A program made the position numbers and the translations under genes. Below the pieces are notes generated by a model. It did no database searches and was not told where the DNA came from. It worked only from the letters and a program-made list of their open reading frames with translations. Below, in pieces: positions 45,479 through 55,626 of a stretch of 64,000 nucleotides of DNA. The stretch is taken from contig CM027379.1 in the NCBI GenBank assembly GCA_015680905.1, positions 95,035,001 through 95,099,000 of the forward strand. The letters run 5' to 3'. The number at the start of each line of letters is the position of its first letter. Within the stretch, counting starts at the first letter, position 1. This stretch comes from Coptis chinensis (taxonomy: Eukaryota; Streptophyta; Magnoliopsida; Ranunculales; Ranunculaceae).

Positions 45479-47790
45479 ATGTACAACATAGCGCGATCTC
45501 GGCTTCGAAAATTGGAGGGGCGGATGCAAGAATTAGAAGACGCAATTCAGGTATCTTTTTATGTTTTTGTACACTTTGTTTTATTTGCTGTTTTCTAAAA
45601 TTTCTATCTGCAGAAGCAGAATGAACACGTGAAAGCCGATTTAAAAGGGAAATTTAACAAGAAATTGGAAAGGAGATTCAATAAGGTAGAAGCGGAATTG
45701 GAAGAGAAATTCAAAAAGAGATTCAATGAGATAGAAGTGGCATTTGAAGAGAAAATCAAAAGGAGAGTAAGGTAGAAGAGGAATTAGAAAATAAAATTGA
45801 ACAAAGATCACCTGTAGAAGCTGTGCAACATTCAGGTATACACTTGCCTTAACACAGTCTGTAGGATTTTTACCGATATCTTATGCATGATTCCTACGAT
45901 ATGTATAATTACACTATATCACATGCATAAAATAGCGTAGCGGAAAGAATATCGTACCTTGGTCACATCTTTCAATTTGAAGTTCTAAGCTTTGATCTAC
46001 AGAAGAAGATGATGTTCTTGGCACACTTAAGATCTTCTTCTTCTCAACTTAGCTGGAGTCAAGTTCCAACCACGAATGGAAAGCAACCTTTATTCACGAA
46101 CCAAGAATCGACAATGGCTAGTTACCACCTATGGAATCTCCACAAATTATTAGCTTCTTCTTTAGAAAATGTTGGAGGCCACCATTAAAGGAGAGAGAGC
46201 TTTTCTTTTGTTGGGATGATCAATATGTTAGGGGGGGTCTATTTATAGAGCTCTCCCACCTCCTCAATATTGGATAGGATAGAGTCATATACTCATCTAA
46301 TATCAGATATGATAGAATCTTACACTTATCCTAATACCTGGTAGTTATCCTTATCTTAGTGGTTTATCTTTATCCTGGTGGGCGTTTATCCAGTCTTATT
46401 TCCAACACAGTCTATCTTCGTATTTCCTTGTCTTAGGACTAGAGAGCTCCTTTTCTCGTTGTTGCATGGCTTACTAAGCTTAGCTCTACATTCTTTGATA
46501 GACTCATAAAATAAGTGAAGTCGTTTTGTTGGATTGAATCACCACGCACCTCTCTCCCCTGATTAATGTGTGTTCCATCCCCTATGTTCCCTGTTTGTGT
46601 GGCTCAAATCGAGGATTTTTTGTGATAGTTAATCAAGTTGCCCACTCTAGTTATACATTTTTTTCTCATGAAAACTGAGAATTTATGATCTTTGGTTTGG
46701 AAGGACCATGCCATCTTCATAAAAAAGGATAAGTTTATCTCTCTTAGCTTCTTCACCGCCAACCTACCTTTTGACCTTCGTATGAAAAGTGACCTATTTT
46801 TCTGTCACAGCTTTTCCAGTACGTGCTAGGGCTTCCAGGCCAAATGAAATTCCTTAGTATAAGGTCACCTTGCTTTATCACCTCAGCTGACCATTTATGT
46901 ATGCTCATGCTATAAATAGATATTCTTGAGAGAACTGAGTTTGCAATAACCACTCTGCCTTGAAAAGAAAGAAATCTTCCAGACCAACCATGGGCTTTTT
47001 TTGTTTCTAATCTAATCAGTCAATGGACTAAAATGTAAATTTCTTACTCTGCCCTGCACCAATGGTATTCCCAAACACTTGTCCGGGAAAAATACTTCTC
47101 AAAATCAGCTTGCCTAGTATGACAAAGTTTGCCCTACAATATAGATATAGTATTGTTTACTTGGGTTTGTTGTGATTATATCTTTTTGTTTGGGTTTGTT
47201 TATGTATATGATCTGTTGTTACTACTATGGTGTATTATTTTATGAATTTTGTTTGTTTTGCAAAGCAAAACTCCAAGGTTCTACCACTTTTCCAGGTTGA
47301 ATTGAATCTAATGAACAGAGTAACTGCAGTTATAACAGAGTATCGGAACTCCCTCCCAACGTTTATTGGTGGTCTGGCCTTTTTGTACACCACCACAGTT
47401 CCATGTGACACACAGGGGTTGTTTGACAAATTAGTTTGGACTGGCTGCATTGGCATTGGAGTGTTTGGTCTCCTTGGACTGTTACAGTTGGGGGACGTTT
47501 GGGGTGAGTTCAAGTATTTGAAAGGATTGTATGACCTTTCAAGAAACAGAAGCGCAGCTAACAATGTCAACATTCGAAGCAGAGAGAAGGAAGCACAGTT
47601 TTACAATGCTGACGTAGAAAATCAGAAGACAGGGTTGAGAAAACAGACAAAGCCACTGTTACAAGAGGAAGACAATCATTTTGGGGGCACATGTGGGCTC
47701 CTATGTTGAGAATTGTACTCCTTGCTACATTTGCTATGATGTTTGCTGGGTTCGCAGGCAAATATTTGCACCAGAAAAGATGTGGTATGT
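45479..47790 (+). CDS. Coiled-coil/membrane protein gene, family unknown
   Basis: Exon 1 (45479-45550) encodes MYNIARSRLRKLEGRMQELE and DAIQ, with a GTATCT donor. Exon 2 starts at 45614 after CTGCAG and has a repeated coiled coil (LERRFNKVEAELEEKF, RFNEIEVAFEEKI). It ends after VEEELENKIEQRSPVEAVQH at a GTATAC donor, with a one-base shift near 45772. Exon 3 starts about 47266 and has NRVTAVITEYRNSLPTF, a membrane helix (WTGCIGIGVFGLLGLLQL), GEFKYLKGLYDLSRN and a charged stretch. A second predicted helix (PMLRIVLLATFAMMFAGFAG) ends near a donor at about 47784. Reaching it needs one extra base in a G5 run at 47683-47687. The intron holds a solo LTR and a LINE piece. Upstream 45060-45470 looks like leader DNA. 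It may be a recent pseudogene; the function is unknown. Confidence 0.55.
45860..46407 (-). mobile_element. Solo LTR (548 bp) with CAGTC target duplication
   Basis: Read on the minus strand it starts TGTTGGAAATAAGACTGG and ends ATCCTACA, with a TATA box (CTCTATAAATAGAC) inside at about 46230. CAGTC flanks it at 45855-45859 and 46408-46412. The ends, size and TATA position fit a plant copia-type LTR. It lies in the intron of the coiled-coil/membrane gene. Confidence 0.88.
46413..47135 (-). mobile_element. Fragment of a LINE reverse transcriptase C-terminal region
   Basis: On the minus strand the sequence reads FFSRQ- and GRVVIANSVLSRISIYSMSI, then HKWSAEVIKQGDLILRNFIW, the region after the reverse-transcriptase core of plant L1-type LINEs. 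Frames are broken and both ends are truncated. It shares the type, but not the close sequence, of the LINE at 52740-59288 (ILARSVLSSMPIYLMSLL there). Confidence 0.75.
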
Positions 47791-48065
47791 TAGCCTTAAC
47801 TTCTTATTGTGTTTATATTTAAATCTGTTTGATTTGTTTGTTGAATCTTATTTTTTTTTTCTGTAAACAGAAAAGGTCTCTTTGATGGCTATGTTCATGT
47901 CTGACAGCTGAGATAACTATTAAGGGAATCCAGTTTGGCTTAGAGTCCTGGAATAATCAGCAGCAATTTACTTGAACTGAATGTATGGAAACTTACGTGT
48001 ATATACATTCTTGGAGGTAATTTGTTGTAGAATCAGGTGACATTTGTAAATAAAGAGTTGTTCAA

Positions 48066-48345
48066 GAGCTATGAATTTAAACGCTCATGAGAAGCCAGTG
48101 CCAATCCTAGATTTTTACTGAATAAGCAGGAGATGAGCCTATAGCCTTGTGTGCTTTTAATTGCTTTAACATGGGCACAGCAACTGTGACTTGTGATGCT
48201 ACCACGCCTGGTAAGGATCGGAATAGGTGGATTACAGGATTTTGGAAATCAATAAAGGTGGCTTCTTTAAATTCTGTGGAAAGTTCCTGTTCGAATTGCA
48301 CCTATAAATTAGTAAGAGCCCAGTAAAGGTGCAAGGGGAATGGTG
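48066..48345 (-). repeat. Repeated block A, copy 1, with an exon-like open stretch
   Basis: The block recurs at about 50030-50320 and 52600-52740; GTGACTTGTGATGCT and GGTGGCTTGT-type words are shared. On the minus strand copy 1 has a TTATAG acceptor-like border, then an open stretch from about 48301 to 48107 (QFEQELSTEFKEATFIDFQN, SLPGVVASQVTVAVPMLKQL). In copy 2 the acceptor-like border is kept but the frame is broken. I do not recognise the peptide; it may be a decayed exon or chance. Confidence 0.5.
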
Positions 48346-48540
48346 TCTTCTGAACAATTAATTTAAATCGTTTTGGTTGTCCAATAAGAACCCAGCGTTG
48401 TCTGGGATATTCTGAAGAAGGAACAATCTCAAACCGGACCAAATAATATCAGTCCTGAACTAAGGCTGAACTGGATATTGGCAAGTCCCAGCTAGAATCA
48501 TTCTTAGGAAAGTTTAAATGTGTGTTTTATTCTATTTTTG

Positions 48541-48870
48541 TCGTAATTTTCACCGTAGGAATCGAATGGGAGTGACCTTGTAATTGTAAGTTTCCAAAAT
48601 GAAATTATAGACTTTGTCGGGCCTCAACATTTCCAAATTCAGAATGAAATTGTAGACCATGTGGTTTTGGACTACAATTGGGTCTTTACTAACAGAGAAG
48701 GAATAGATTGTATAGGTTCACTTATTAAGGTTTTGCACAGAACAAACGGGCGTGCCCGAGACATTACGAAGATTGTCGATTGTCGTTTTTGGTTCAACAA
48801 TCTGATAAATAAAGCAATTCTGTTTGTGAGCATAAGGTATGTAAATCCTTCTTATTCCGTCTCAAGTTGA
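48541..48870 (+). repeat. Repeated block B, copy 1
   Basis: The stretch around 48746-48797 (CGTGCCCGAGACATTACGAA, TGTCGTTTTTGGTTCAAC) recurs at about 52326-52376 as GACGCCCGAGATTTTTACCT and TCGTCGTTTGGTTCAACTG. A short open frame covers 48661-48870 but has no family I recognise. Block B follows block A here and follows F-box copy 2 in the second occurrence. Confidence 0.5.
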
Positions 48871-48940
48871 CTTACCAAGCTTCTTTTCTATGTTTGTTAC
48901 TTTGTTAGGTCACTCTTGACAAAATTCATTGGTCTGACTT

Positions 48941-50029
48941 TTTTTTTCCGATAAACCACCATTGTATTTATGAACTGATCCAAAGACTACAAACAGTTAT
49001 CAAGCCAAAAGAAAATACATGAGTCAAAGCAAAACTAAGTAACAATAAACTCATTAAACTCATGTAGACAAACCCTAATAGCATCTCCTCCTATCTGCCC
49101 ACTAGCAACCATAGACTGTTCAATGGCTCACCACCACTTCAAAACTTTCAAAGCACCCATCCTCCAAAAAGACCCAAAGTCATAAACCAAGACCCGAAGG
49201 TCAAAACTGAAGACTTGAGTCTCAAACTCTCAATTGTTATTGTTAGAGTGACGCTTTCAAAAGGAAACTCCCCACCAAGTGCACTACAAAAGGTATGATG
49301 GTGTGCTGACTAGAATCCATGTCAAGGTATCAATACACCAAGGTGAGAGGAAGAAACAAAACCGAAAATCTGCACATCAAAAGATGAAGTGATATTTCAA
49401 CAAACTCAACCAACACACGCTAACACACACTATGCTTCCAAAGCAAGATATGAGGACTCAAACTCGTGGGTTTGAACTTGCATCTGCTACAACCAAAGAT
49501 ATCAGAAAAGGAACACCACACAACACCAAAAACCATAAACTAATCTATAAACTCGTGGGTTTGGACTTGTGTATACGAGTTCATTACTTCTCTATGATAT
49601 ATATATGACTTTACGTCTTTACGAGGTACACTTTGATTTGGAGGTCTTCAATGGTCTTGGTATTTCATGTTGCAGATTTGTTTGCTTGCTTCGTTTTTTT
49701 GGGAAAAGATTAGAGGTTAGGGCAGACCAACACCTGTATTGAATTAACTTCTCATGTACAGAGTGCCTAATCTTGATGCGTATAATTATGATAAAAAGGA
49801 AGGATACATTTACAAATGGGGTCATCTAAAGTATTTACAACACTTCACCGAAACCCTGAGAAACCGATACTACAGAAAATAGTGACATGAAAATCCTGAT
49901 TCACAACTTGGTGTATTGACTTTTGAGTTAGGGGATTCTTATATAAATTTTCTAGCAGAATATGGTGAGTCTGGTGAGATAGGTAGATAGAGGTTTGTGT
50001 AGGAGCTGTGAAGCTAAAGGTACATGAGC
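48941..50029. other. Non-coding DNA, possibly a LINE 3' end in minus orientation
   Basis: A T9-10 run at 48943-48952, followed by AT-rich non-coding DNA, could be the poly-A end of a minus-strand retroposon. No coding likeness supports this. The phrase AAACTCGTGGGTTTG occurs twice (about 49462 and 49551). Nothing else was recognised. Confidence 0.25.
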
Positions 50030-50694
50030 GGATGAGGCTCAAAGGATGAGCCTAGAGCCTAGGCACGTTTTCAATTGCTTTCTTTAAGTGTAGCGAAAAA
50101 AATTTCATCAAACTATCAAAACGTAAGCACAGACATGAAAGAAGTAATTGTGACTTGTGATGCTTCCACCTCTCAGTGGTTGGGAAGTGGCCGGTGAAGG
50201 AATTTTGGTAATCATTGGAGGAGGCTTGTTTAAAATGTTATTAATTTCCGCTGGAACTTCGTGTTCATACTGAATTACACCTATATATTAGTAAGACTGT
50301 AAGAGCACAGTAAAGGAGCAAGGGGTCTTGGGATTATGCAGATTAGCAAGAAGATTTATATCATTTGGGTGTCAAATGAAATCTTGAGATGGTTTCCGAA
50401 ATAATCAACTAAGATTCCTTCGCTCCCGTGCAGGTTTTTGACAACATCTATCATTTTTTAATAAGACGGGTGGTTCTAGTTTTTAAACCGTGATATAATT
50501 TCTGCAAAAGTTTTCACCCTTAAAAATTTTAAATCATTGATTATAGAGCTATTATTCCTGATGCGCTGTTTAATGATTTTTTTTGCCTCCTTGAGGCAAT
50601 ATATGTTATATGACGATGATATATCTTTTGATACCATTAAGTTTGGTTCTTGACATTTTTATTGTTTCTTTTTGGTTGCAGACTTGCAGATAAA

Positions 50695-51914
50695 ATGAAT
50701 ATACTCCCCTGCCTGTCGTGGGTTCCATTTCTTTGCACCCAGGTTCATGAACTCTTTACTCCACAAATTACATGTGATAGAGATTTACCGTATGAGATAA
50801 TAGCTGATATCTTTAGTAGACTTCCTGCTGAGTGTATATTTCTTTGTGGACGCTCGTGTAAACCACTTCGAGCCTTAACAAGGACTCCATCTTTTGTTGG
50901 CATGCATCTCAACCGAGCTACTCCATTGATAACTTTTCAATATTACTCCACATACTTTGATATTCAAACCAACAGCTGTGTAAGAGAAATTAACATTAAT
51001 TTCACTGATGAAGTGACCAGGAATATAGTTAGTAAAACATCAAGATTGACCTGACCCTTGCGCCTGGTAGGAAGGATCTTGTGCCTGTACTTTACGGTTC
51101 ATACAATGGGTTTCTTCTGTTTAAAATTCTGAACTTTGATTCTGTTTTATTTCTTTTGAATCCAATAACACAAGAACAAGTATCTGTGGTTGCACATTGT
51201 CAAAGCTACTTTGTCCGTGGGTTTTTCTTTCACTCAACAGCTAAGGAATACAGGATTCTATACGTGTCTATGAAAGGTAACCAGTTTGAATTTGTAATAC
51301 TAAGCTTGATGACTAAATCCTCAAGATTTATTACAAGATCTAGTTATCCTCCTACTGGTCTACGAAGCCCTACAATCGTAAATGGTGTTTTGCATTGGAT
51401 GATCAGTGATGGTTCTTATATGAAAGCTCGTGGATTATAGTGAGGTGTTGTTGACCTTGCCACACCCTGGAGGCCAATGTGGCTCGAGAAAAGAACACCA
51501 TAGGATGAAACTCATGGAGAAAGATGGGCATTTATGTTATTGTAATGATTTATCATACTGTGGGAAAATAGTCATATGGATGCTGGAGGACTACAAAAAC
51601 AAAGTTTGGGTGACAATGCGTGTTGTCACCTTTGGGGCTTCGCCGCCTTCGCATATGTTTTCTTGTGTGCAATCGAGTTGTGAGAGACTGAGAGACATAG
51701 GCGTGTGGAAGCTTTGCTTCTCTACAGAGACGAGTTGTTACTAAGGGCGTCTTATACGGATTTATTCCTTCACCATACCATAAGAGCTACTACGAGATCA
51801 GTTGATAATGAATCGAATTTGGATGTAGCTGCAGTTGTTCACATTAATACACTGGCCTCGCTGCATACGGATAAAATAATATTCTTATTGAAGGAAGAGA
51901 ACAGTAAATTATAG
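50695..51914 (+). pseudogene. F-box protein gene, copy 2
   Basis: The start MNILPCLSWVPFLC lies after a GGTTGCAG acceptor-like site, as in copy 1. The F-box is LPYEIIADIFSRLPAECIFL, followed by LTRTPSFVGMHLNRATPLI. The associated domain has VLYGSYNGFLLFKILNFDSV, FVRGFFFHSTAKEYRILYVS, PTIVNGVLHWMISDGSYM, HRMKLMEKDGHLCYCND and KIVIWMLEDYKNKVWVTMRV. A stop at about 51052, a frame change near 51430 with loss of about 25 codons relative to copy 1, and another near 51700 mean no full product is expected. Repeat blocks A and B flank it on either side. Confidence 0.87.
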
Positions 51915-52742
51915 AGGATTTCTCCATTCTTTTTCTCTTTCATTATTTATATTCAAATGTGGAACTGGTCCGATTGTTATGGTTTCGCTCGTGCCAATTA
52001 ATGTCTAATTTGTAAATTAAATTATATTTTTATCATTGAAAAAAACAAATCCGTATTTTGTTTGCCTTAGAGTTCCCTGAAACAATAATTGTCTCAATAG
52101 TAAATCGTCAATGTTTCTGTTGAAAACTTGAAACTTAAGCCTTGCATAATGTTGAGTCATGGGAATATGGGATAGCTCCACGCCTCCACCCATGCCAATA
52201 TGGTGCTGGTGTTCCGAATTCTATATGGCTCAAAAGAGGCCATTCCAGTGAAGGTTCTCCTAGTAATATTTGTCTAGAGTTTGGACTCCGCAATATGTTG
52301 TGATTGTGATTTATTCGACCAAGGACGGAGGACGCCCGAGATTTTTACCTGATCGTCGTTTGGTTCAACTGTTCAATTAAGTTGTCATATATTTGGATTA
52401 ACAGTTATTAGGCATTACCCTTTTCATGTGTAATGATGTGATTGTTTTGCCATCTTTATATGTTTTGATTTTTAGTCTATAGTAGTAAATTACATCGTAT
52501 ATAATATCTGCATTGCTTTACTTGTTCATACAAGAAGGGTCTGTTTGGAAATTGGAACATGGAGTTGAGTTGAACGCCAATGGTGTTAACTACTTCATCT
52601 AATTAATCCCAGGTACAATTTAATATGAATCTTAAGTATTGTGACCTTACTACGCTTCAGAGGCTGGGAAGAGGTCGATTACAGGATTCTGGGAATCATT
52701 GGAGGTGGCTTGTCCATTTTCTGTAGGGAACTTCTGGTTCAT

Positions 52743-54455
52743 GTGGGAACCTCTGAGTATGGGAAATATGAAGAGGATCGTATCATATTTAAGCCTTCTT
52801 TCGTGAATGTCGGTGATCTTCTCCAGGAAAGTACGATGTTCAGTTCATCTTTTAGAAACGGCAGGAGGAGGAGTTTCTCAGTAGTGGAAGGAAAGTCTTT
52901 TGAATTTGAGTGGTGGAATAACTCATCTGGAGCTGAGGAGGTGAGTTTAATAGAGAGAGGGATAAACGGGGTCTTTAAATGGTCAGTTTCTCTCGGGGCA
53001 GCTAAGTGGCTGGGAAGTTTTTTATGCCAAAGTTCTCTTGGATCTATCAAAAGTGGTCCTCCACTTAATTTCTGGGATGGATATACAAAGATGATTTGCT
53101 CGATTCGATCAAACATAAGAGGAGATTACATAAACATGTTGCTTATCTCTAGAGGTAGAGACAGTAGACCAAAAACCCTTTGTTTTCCAGCCGGGAGTGA
53201 CACGGAAGGGTGGGCGGAGGTAGGATCAAAACTTCTAAAGCTGCTGGACTCCTCTCAAACGCTTCTTACTAGAGCAAACACAACGGGCGGAATTTCGCGA
53301 TTTCAAAATGTACCAGCAAACAGCCAAAGAAATGTTGCTGGAGGTAGCACAGAAAGCACAGTGCGATCTACTTCTTCACCCACAATTCAGGTGAGATCAA
53401 GAGGAACGGTTCTGAATGCTTCATGGTGGTCTTCAACGGTGATTTGCACAGCGTCTACTAGTGTACCTGATTGGAGGTGGGTCAAGCAGAATATATGTGT
53501 GGTCTTCGGACAAACTGACCTTAGGCCTATGGACGGAGGCGGAGCACTGGTGTTCTTCAATACGGAACATAATGCTAACAAACTTGTTAGTATGCCACCT
53601 CTAAAATTCTGGGAAGGAGAAATTCTTTTCAAAAGGTGGAACCCAGAGGTGGGGGCACTTTCTAGTGCTTTGTTCGGGTCAAAAGAAGTTTGTCTTAACT
53701 TCACAGGGGTGCCGGTACACTTGAAAACACCAGCCATTGTAGAATTGTTGGTCAAGGAATGTGGCACACTGGTGCATATTGATGAATTATCTCTTGATTG
53801 TCGCAAGTCGAAAATCGGAGCCAAGGCGAGCGTGATGGACTGGGGCAAAATCCCACGCATCATTAACATAGAAGAAAGGGGGTATGTTTTCCCCGTTTGG
53901 GTGGAGGTAGAGCTTCACGGTGGTGGTGGTGGTGTTATGCCTCCGGTTGAACAGGGAGGAGATAGTCTGACTGGACCGGTTGAGGTGGCTGGCTCAAGAG
54001 CCCATGTGGCGCATCTTCATTCGTATCAAAGGTCAACGCAGTCCAACAACGAACCCACTAATGGACATACTTTGTCAGACCCTAGTAGGCTCCCCGGATT
54101 TCAAATTGAACTAGAAGGTAGTCCTTTAGATTCAAATTTTGAAATGTACATAGAAAGAGATGAGAGCTTTGATGGACCACAAGAAAGGAGTACTCTAGTG
54201 GTACCCAATGAGGCTCACTTAGTGGAGGTACCTAGTATACACACTTTGGTAGGAGGGAATGAGGAATCAACACCTGCCATAGTGGAAGAGCTGTGTGAAA
54301 TTGAAATGGATCCTATTGGGTTTCAAAAGAAGAGACCTACCCAACAGAATCCAGTCCACACGCAAGTAGGAGAGCTCATAATAAGAATACAAGAGGTAGA
54401 AATTCTTGTAGAGATGTTGAAGTGGGACATTTCCCTTGGTCCACTAGGCTTATGA
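52743..54455 (+). CDS. LINE ORF1 protein (DUF4283-like)
   Basis: This is the longest open frame of the window. It shows the plant LINE ORF1 region of DUF4283 type: VVFGQTDLRPMDGGGALVFF, KFWEGEILFKRWNPEVGALS, NFTGVPVHLKTPAIVELLVK and IPRIINIEERGYVFPVWVEV. A low-complexity, acidic tail follows. ORF1 proteins bind the element RNA with the reverse transcriptase. The open frame runs upstream to an ATG at 52641, but 52641-52740 is flanking repeat A, not LINE, so the natural start is probably within the element, for example at 52820 or later. ORF1 itself has no internal stop, unlike the rest of the LINE. Confidence 0.78.
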   Translation: MGTSEYGKYEEDRIIFKPSFVNVGDLLQESTMFSSSFRNGRRRSFSVVEGKSFEFEWWNNSSGAEEVSLIERGINGVFKWSVSLGAAKWLGSFLCQSSLGSIKSGPPLNFWDGYTKMICSIRSNIRGDYINMLLISRGRDSRPKTLCFPAGSDTEGWAEVGSKLLKLLDSSQTLLTRANTTGGISRFQNVPANSQRNVAGGSTESTVRSTSSPTIQVRSRGTVLNASWWSSTVICTASTSVPDWRWVKQNICVVFGQTDLRPMDGGGALVFFNTEHNANKLVSMPPLKFWEGEILFKRWNPEVGALSSALFGSKEVCLNFTGVPVHLKTPAIVELLVKECGTLVHIDELSLDCRKSKIGAKASVMDWGKIPRIINIEERGYVFPVWVEVELHGGGGGVMPPVEQGGDSLTGPVEVAGSRAHVAHLHSYQRSTQSNNEPTNGHTLSDPSRLPGFQIELEGSPLDSNFEMYIERDESFDGPQERSTLVVPNEAHLVEVPSIHTLVGGNEESTPAIVEELCEIEMDPIGFQKKRPTQQNPVHTQVGELIIRIQEVEILVEMLKWDISLGPLGL

Positions 54456-55005
54456 GATGGAGAAGTATTACCAGGCCCAAGAGGAAGGGAAGGAACAAAG
54501 AGAACCATATACGGCCAGGCCCATCCAGTTGTGAAGAATTGAAATTCCCCCGCACCTCAAATAGCTACTGTAGCCAACATAAAAATGACGACCAAACGAG
54601 GGGTTTAATGTCAGGTTCTGCCCCCTCAACACCAACGTATGGTAATGCTTTCTTTTCTTGCTCAACTCAACACCACCGGAAGGACCCGAAAGTAGGGACT
54701 CTTGTGCGGCAACATCAAGGAGTAGCCGAGACAGAGCAACGAAATTGGGGTGGTATTTACAACATGAGTGGAAATTATAGTCATGGTATGCGTTCTTGAT
54801 TAATGTAGGAGCGGTGGCAAGCAGACTATACAGTTTCCAAACAACTGAAGACCTTAATGATTGGATAAAGTATATGGTGGTACCGATTGCTAGGAATTTG
54901 GGTATGGAAAAATTGTTTGGGGATCTGTCGAAAGGAAACAGGGAAGCAAAAACACATGCAGGAGAGGAAGTCATCAGGGGGTCGAACTAAGGGAGGTTGA
55001 CGATG

Positions 55006-55620
55006 TCGATGTCGATTAAACTGGTTTCTTGGAATGTAAGGGGTCTTGGTAATCTGGAAACATGCAATAATATACGGTTGATAATGAATGAGCACAAGCC
55101 TTCAATTATTCTTTTACAAGAGACAAAAATAGGAGAGGAACCAAATTTGTTAATCCAAAATTTGTGGCGGCATCCATGGAATTTCACTTGCCTACCAGCA
55201 ATCGGATTCTCTAGGGGGATCGTGATAGCATGGGATTCAGAGGTTATAGAGGTAACTAACTCACTATGTGGAGCTTACACCCTGTCAGTGGAATGCACTT
55301 TGAAAGCATATAGTTTCTCTTGGCTTTTAACAAGTGTTTACGATCCCAATGATGATGTTTCGAGAATTTATTTTCTTGAGGAACTAGAGGATGTAAGGTC
55401 ATGGTCACTACTACCATGGTGTTTGGGTGGAGATTTTAACATGTGCATATTCGGGCGTGAAAGGGCTGGAGGTTGTAGAATCTCTAAACCAATGCAGTTG
55501 TTTGATGAGTTCGTTTCCAGAAATGGCCTTTTAGACTACCCTTTGAACGGAGCGGTTTATACATGGTCAGATTGTAGAAGCCTTAGTCGTATTGACATAT
55601 TTTTAACTTCTTTAGATTAG
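55006..55620 (+). pseudogene. LINE ORF2 endonuclease domain
   Basis: This is the APE-type endonuclease that nicks the target DNA. Motifs are KLVSWNVRGLGN (Asn), ILLQETKI (catalytic Glu), WLLTSVYDPN and CLGGDFNM (Asp-Phe-Asn), then AVYTWSD. It stops at TAG 55618-55620, within the expected ID-x-FL end; the frame resumes with AREFALPKYTSDHRAIS, showing the SDH motif. The domain is complete apart from this stop. Confidence 0.88.
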
Positions 55621-55626
55621 GATGAC

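Noticed and set aside
53387..53869. Minus-strand frame of 160 codons
   Set aside because: Shadow of the LINE ORF1, which has clear family motifs on the plus strand.
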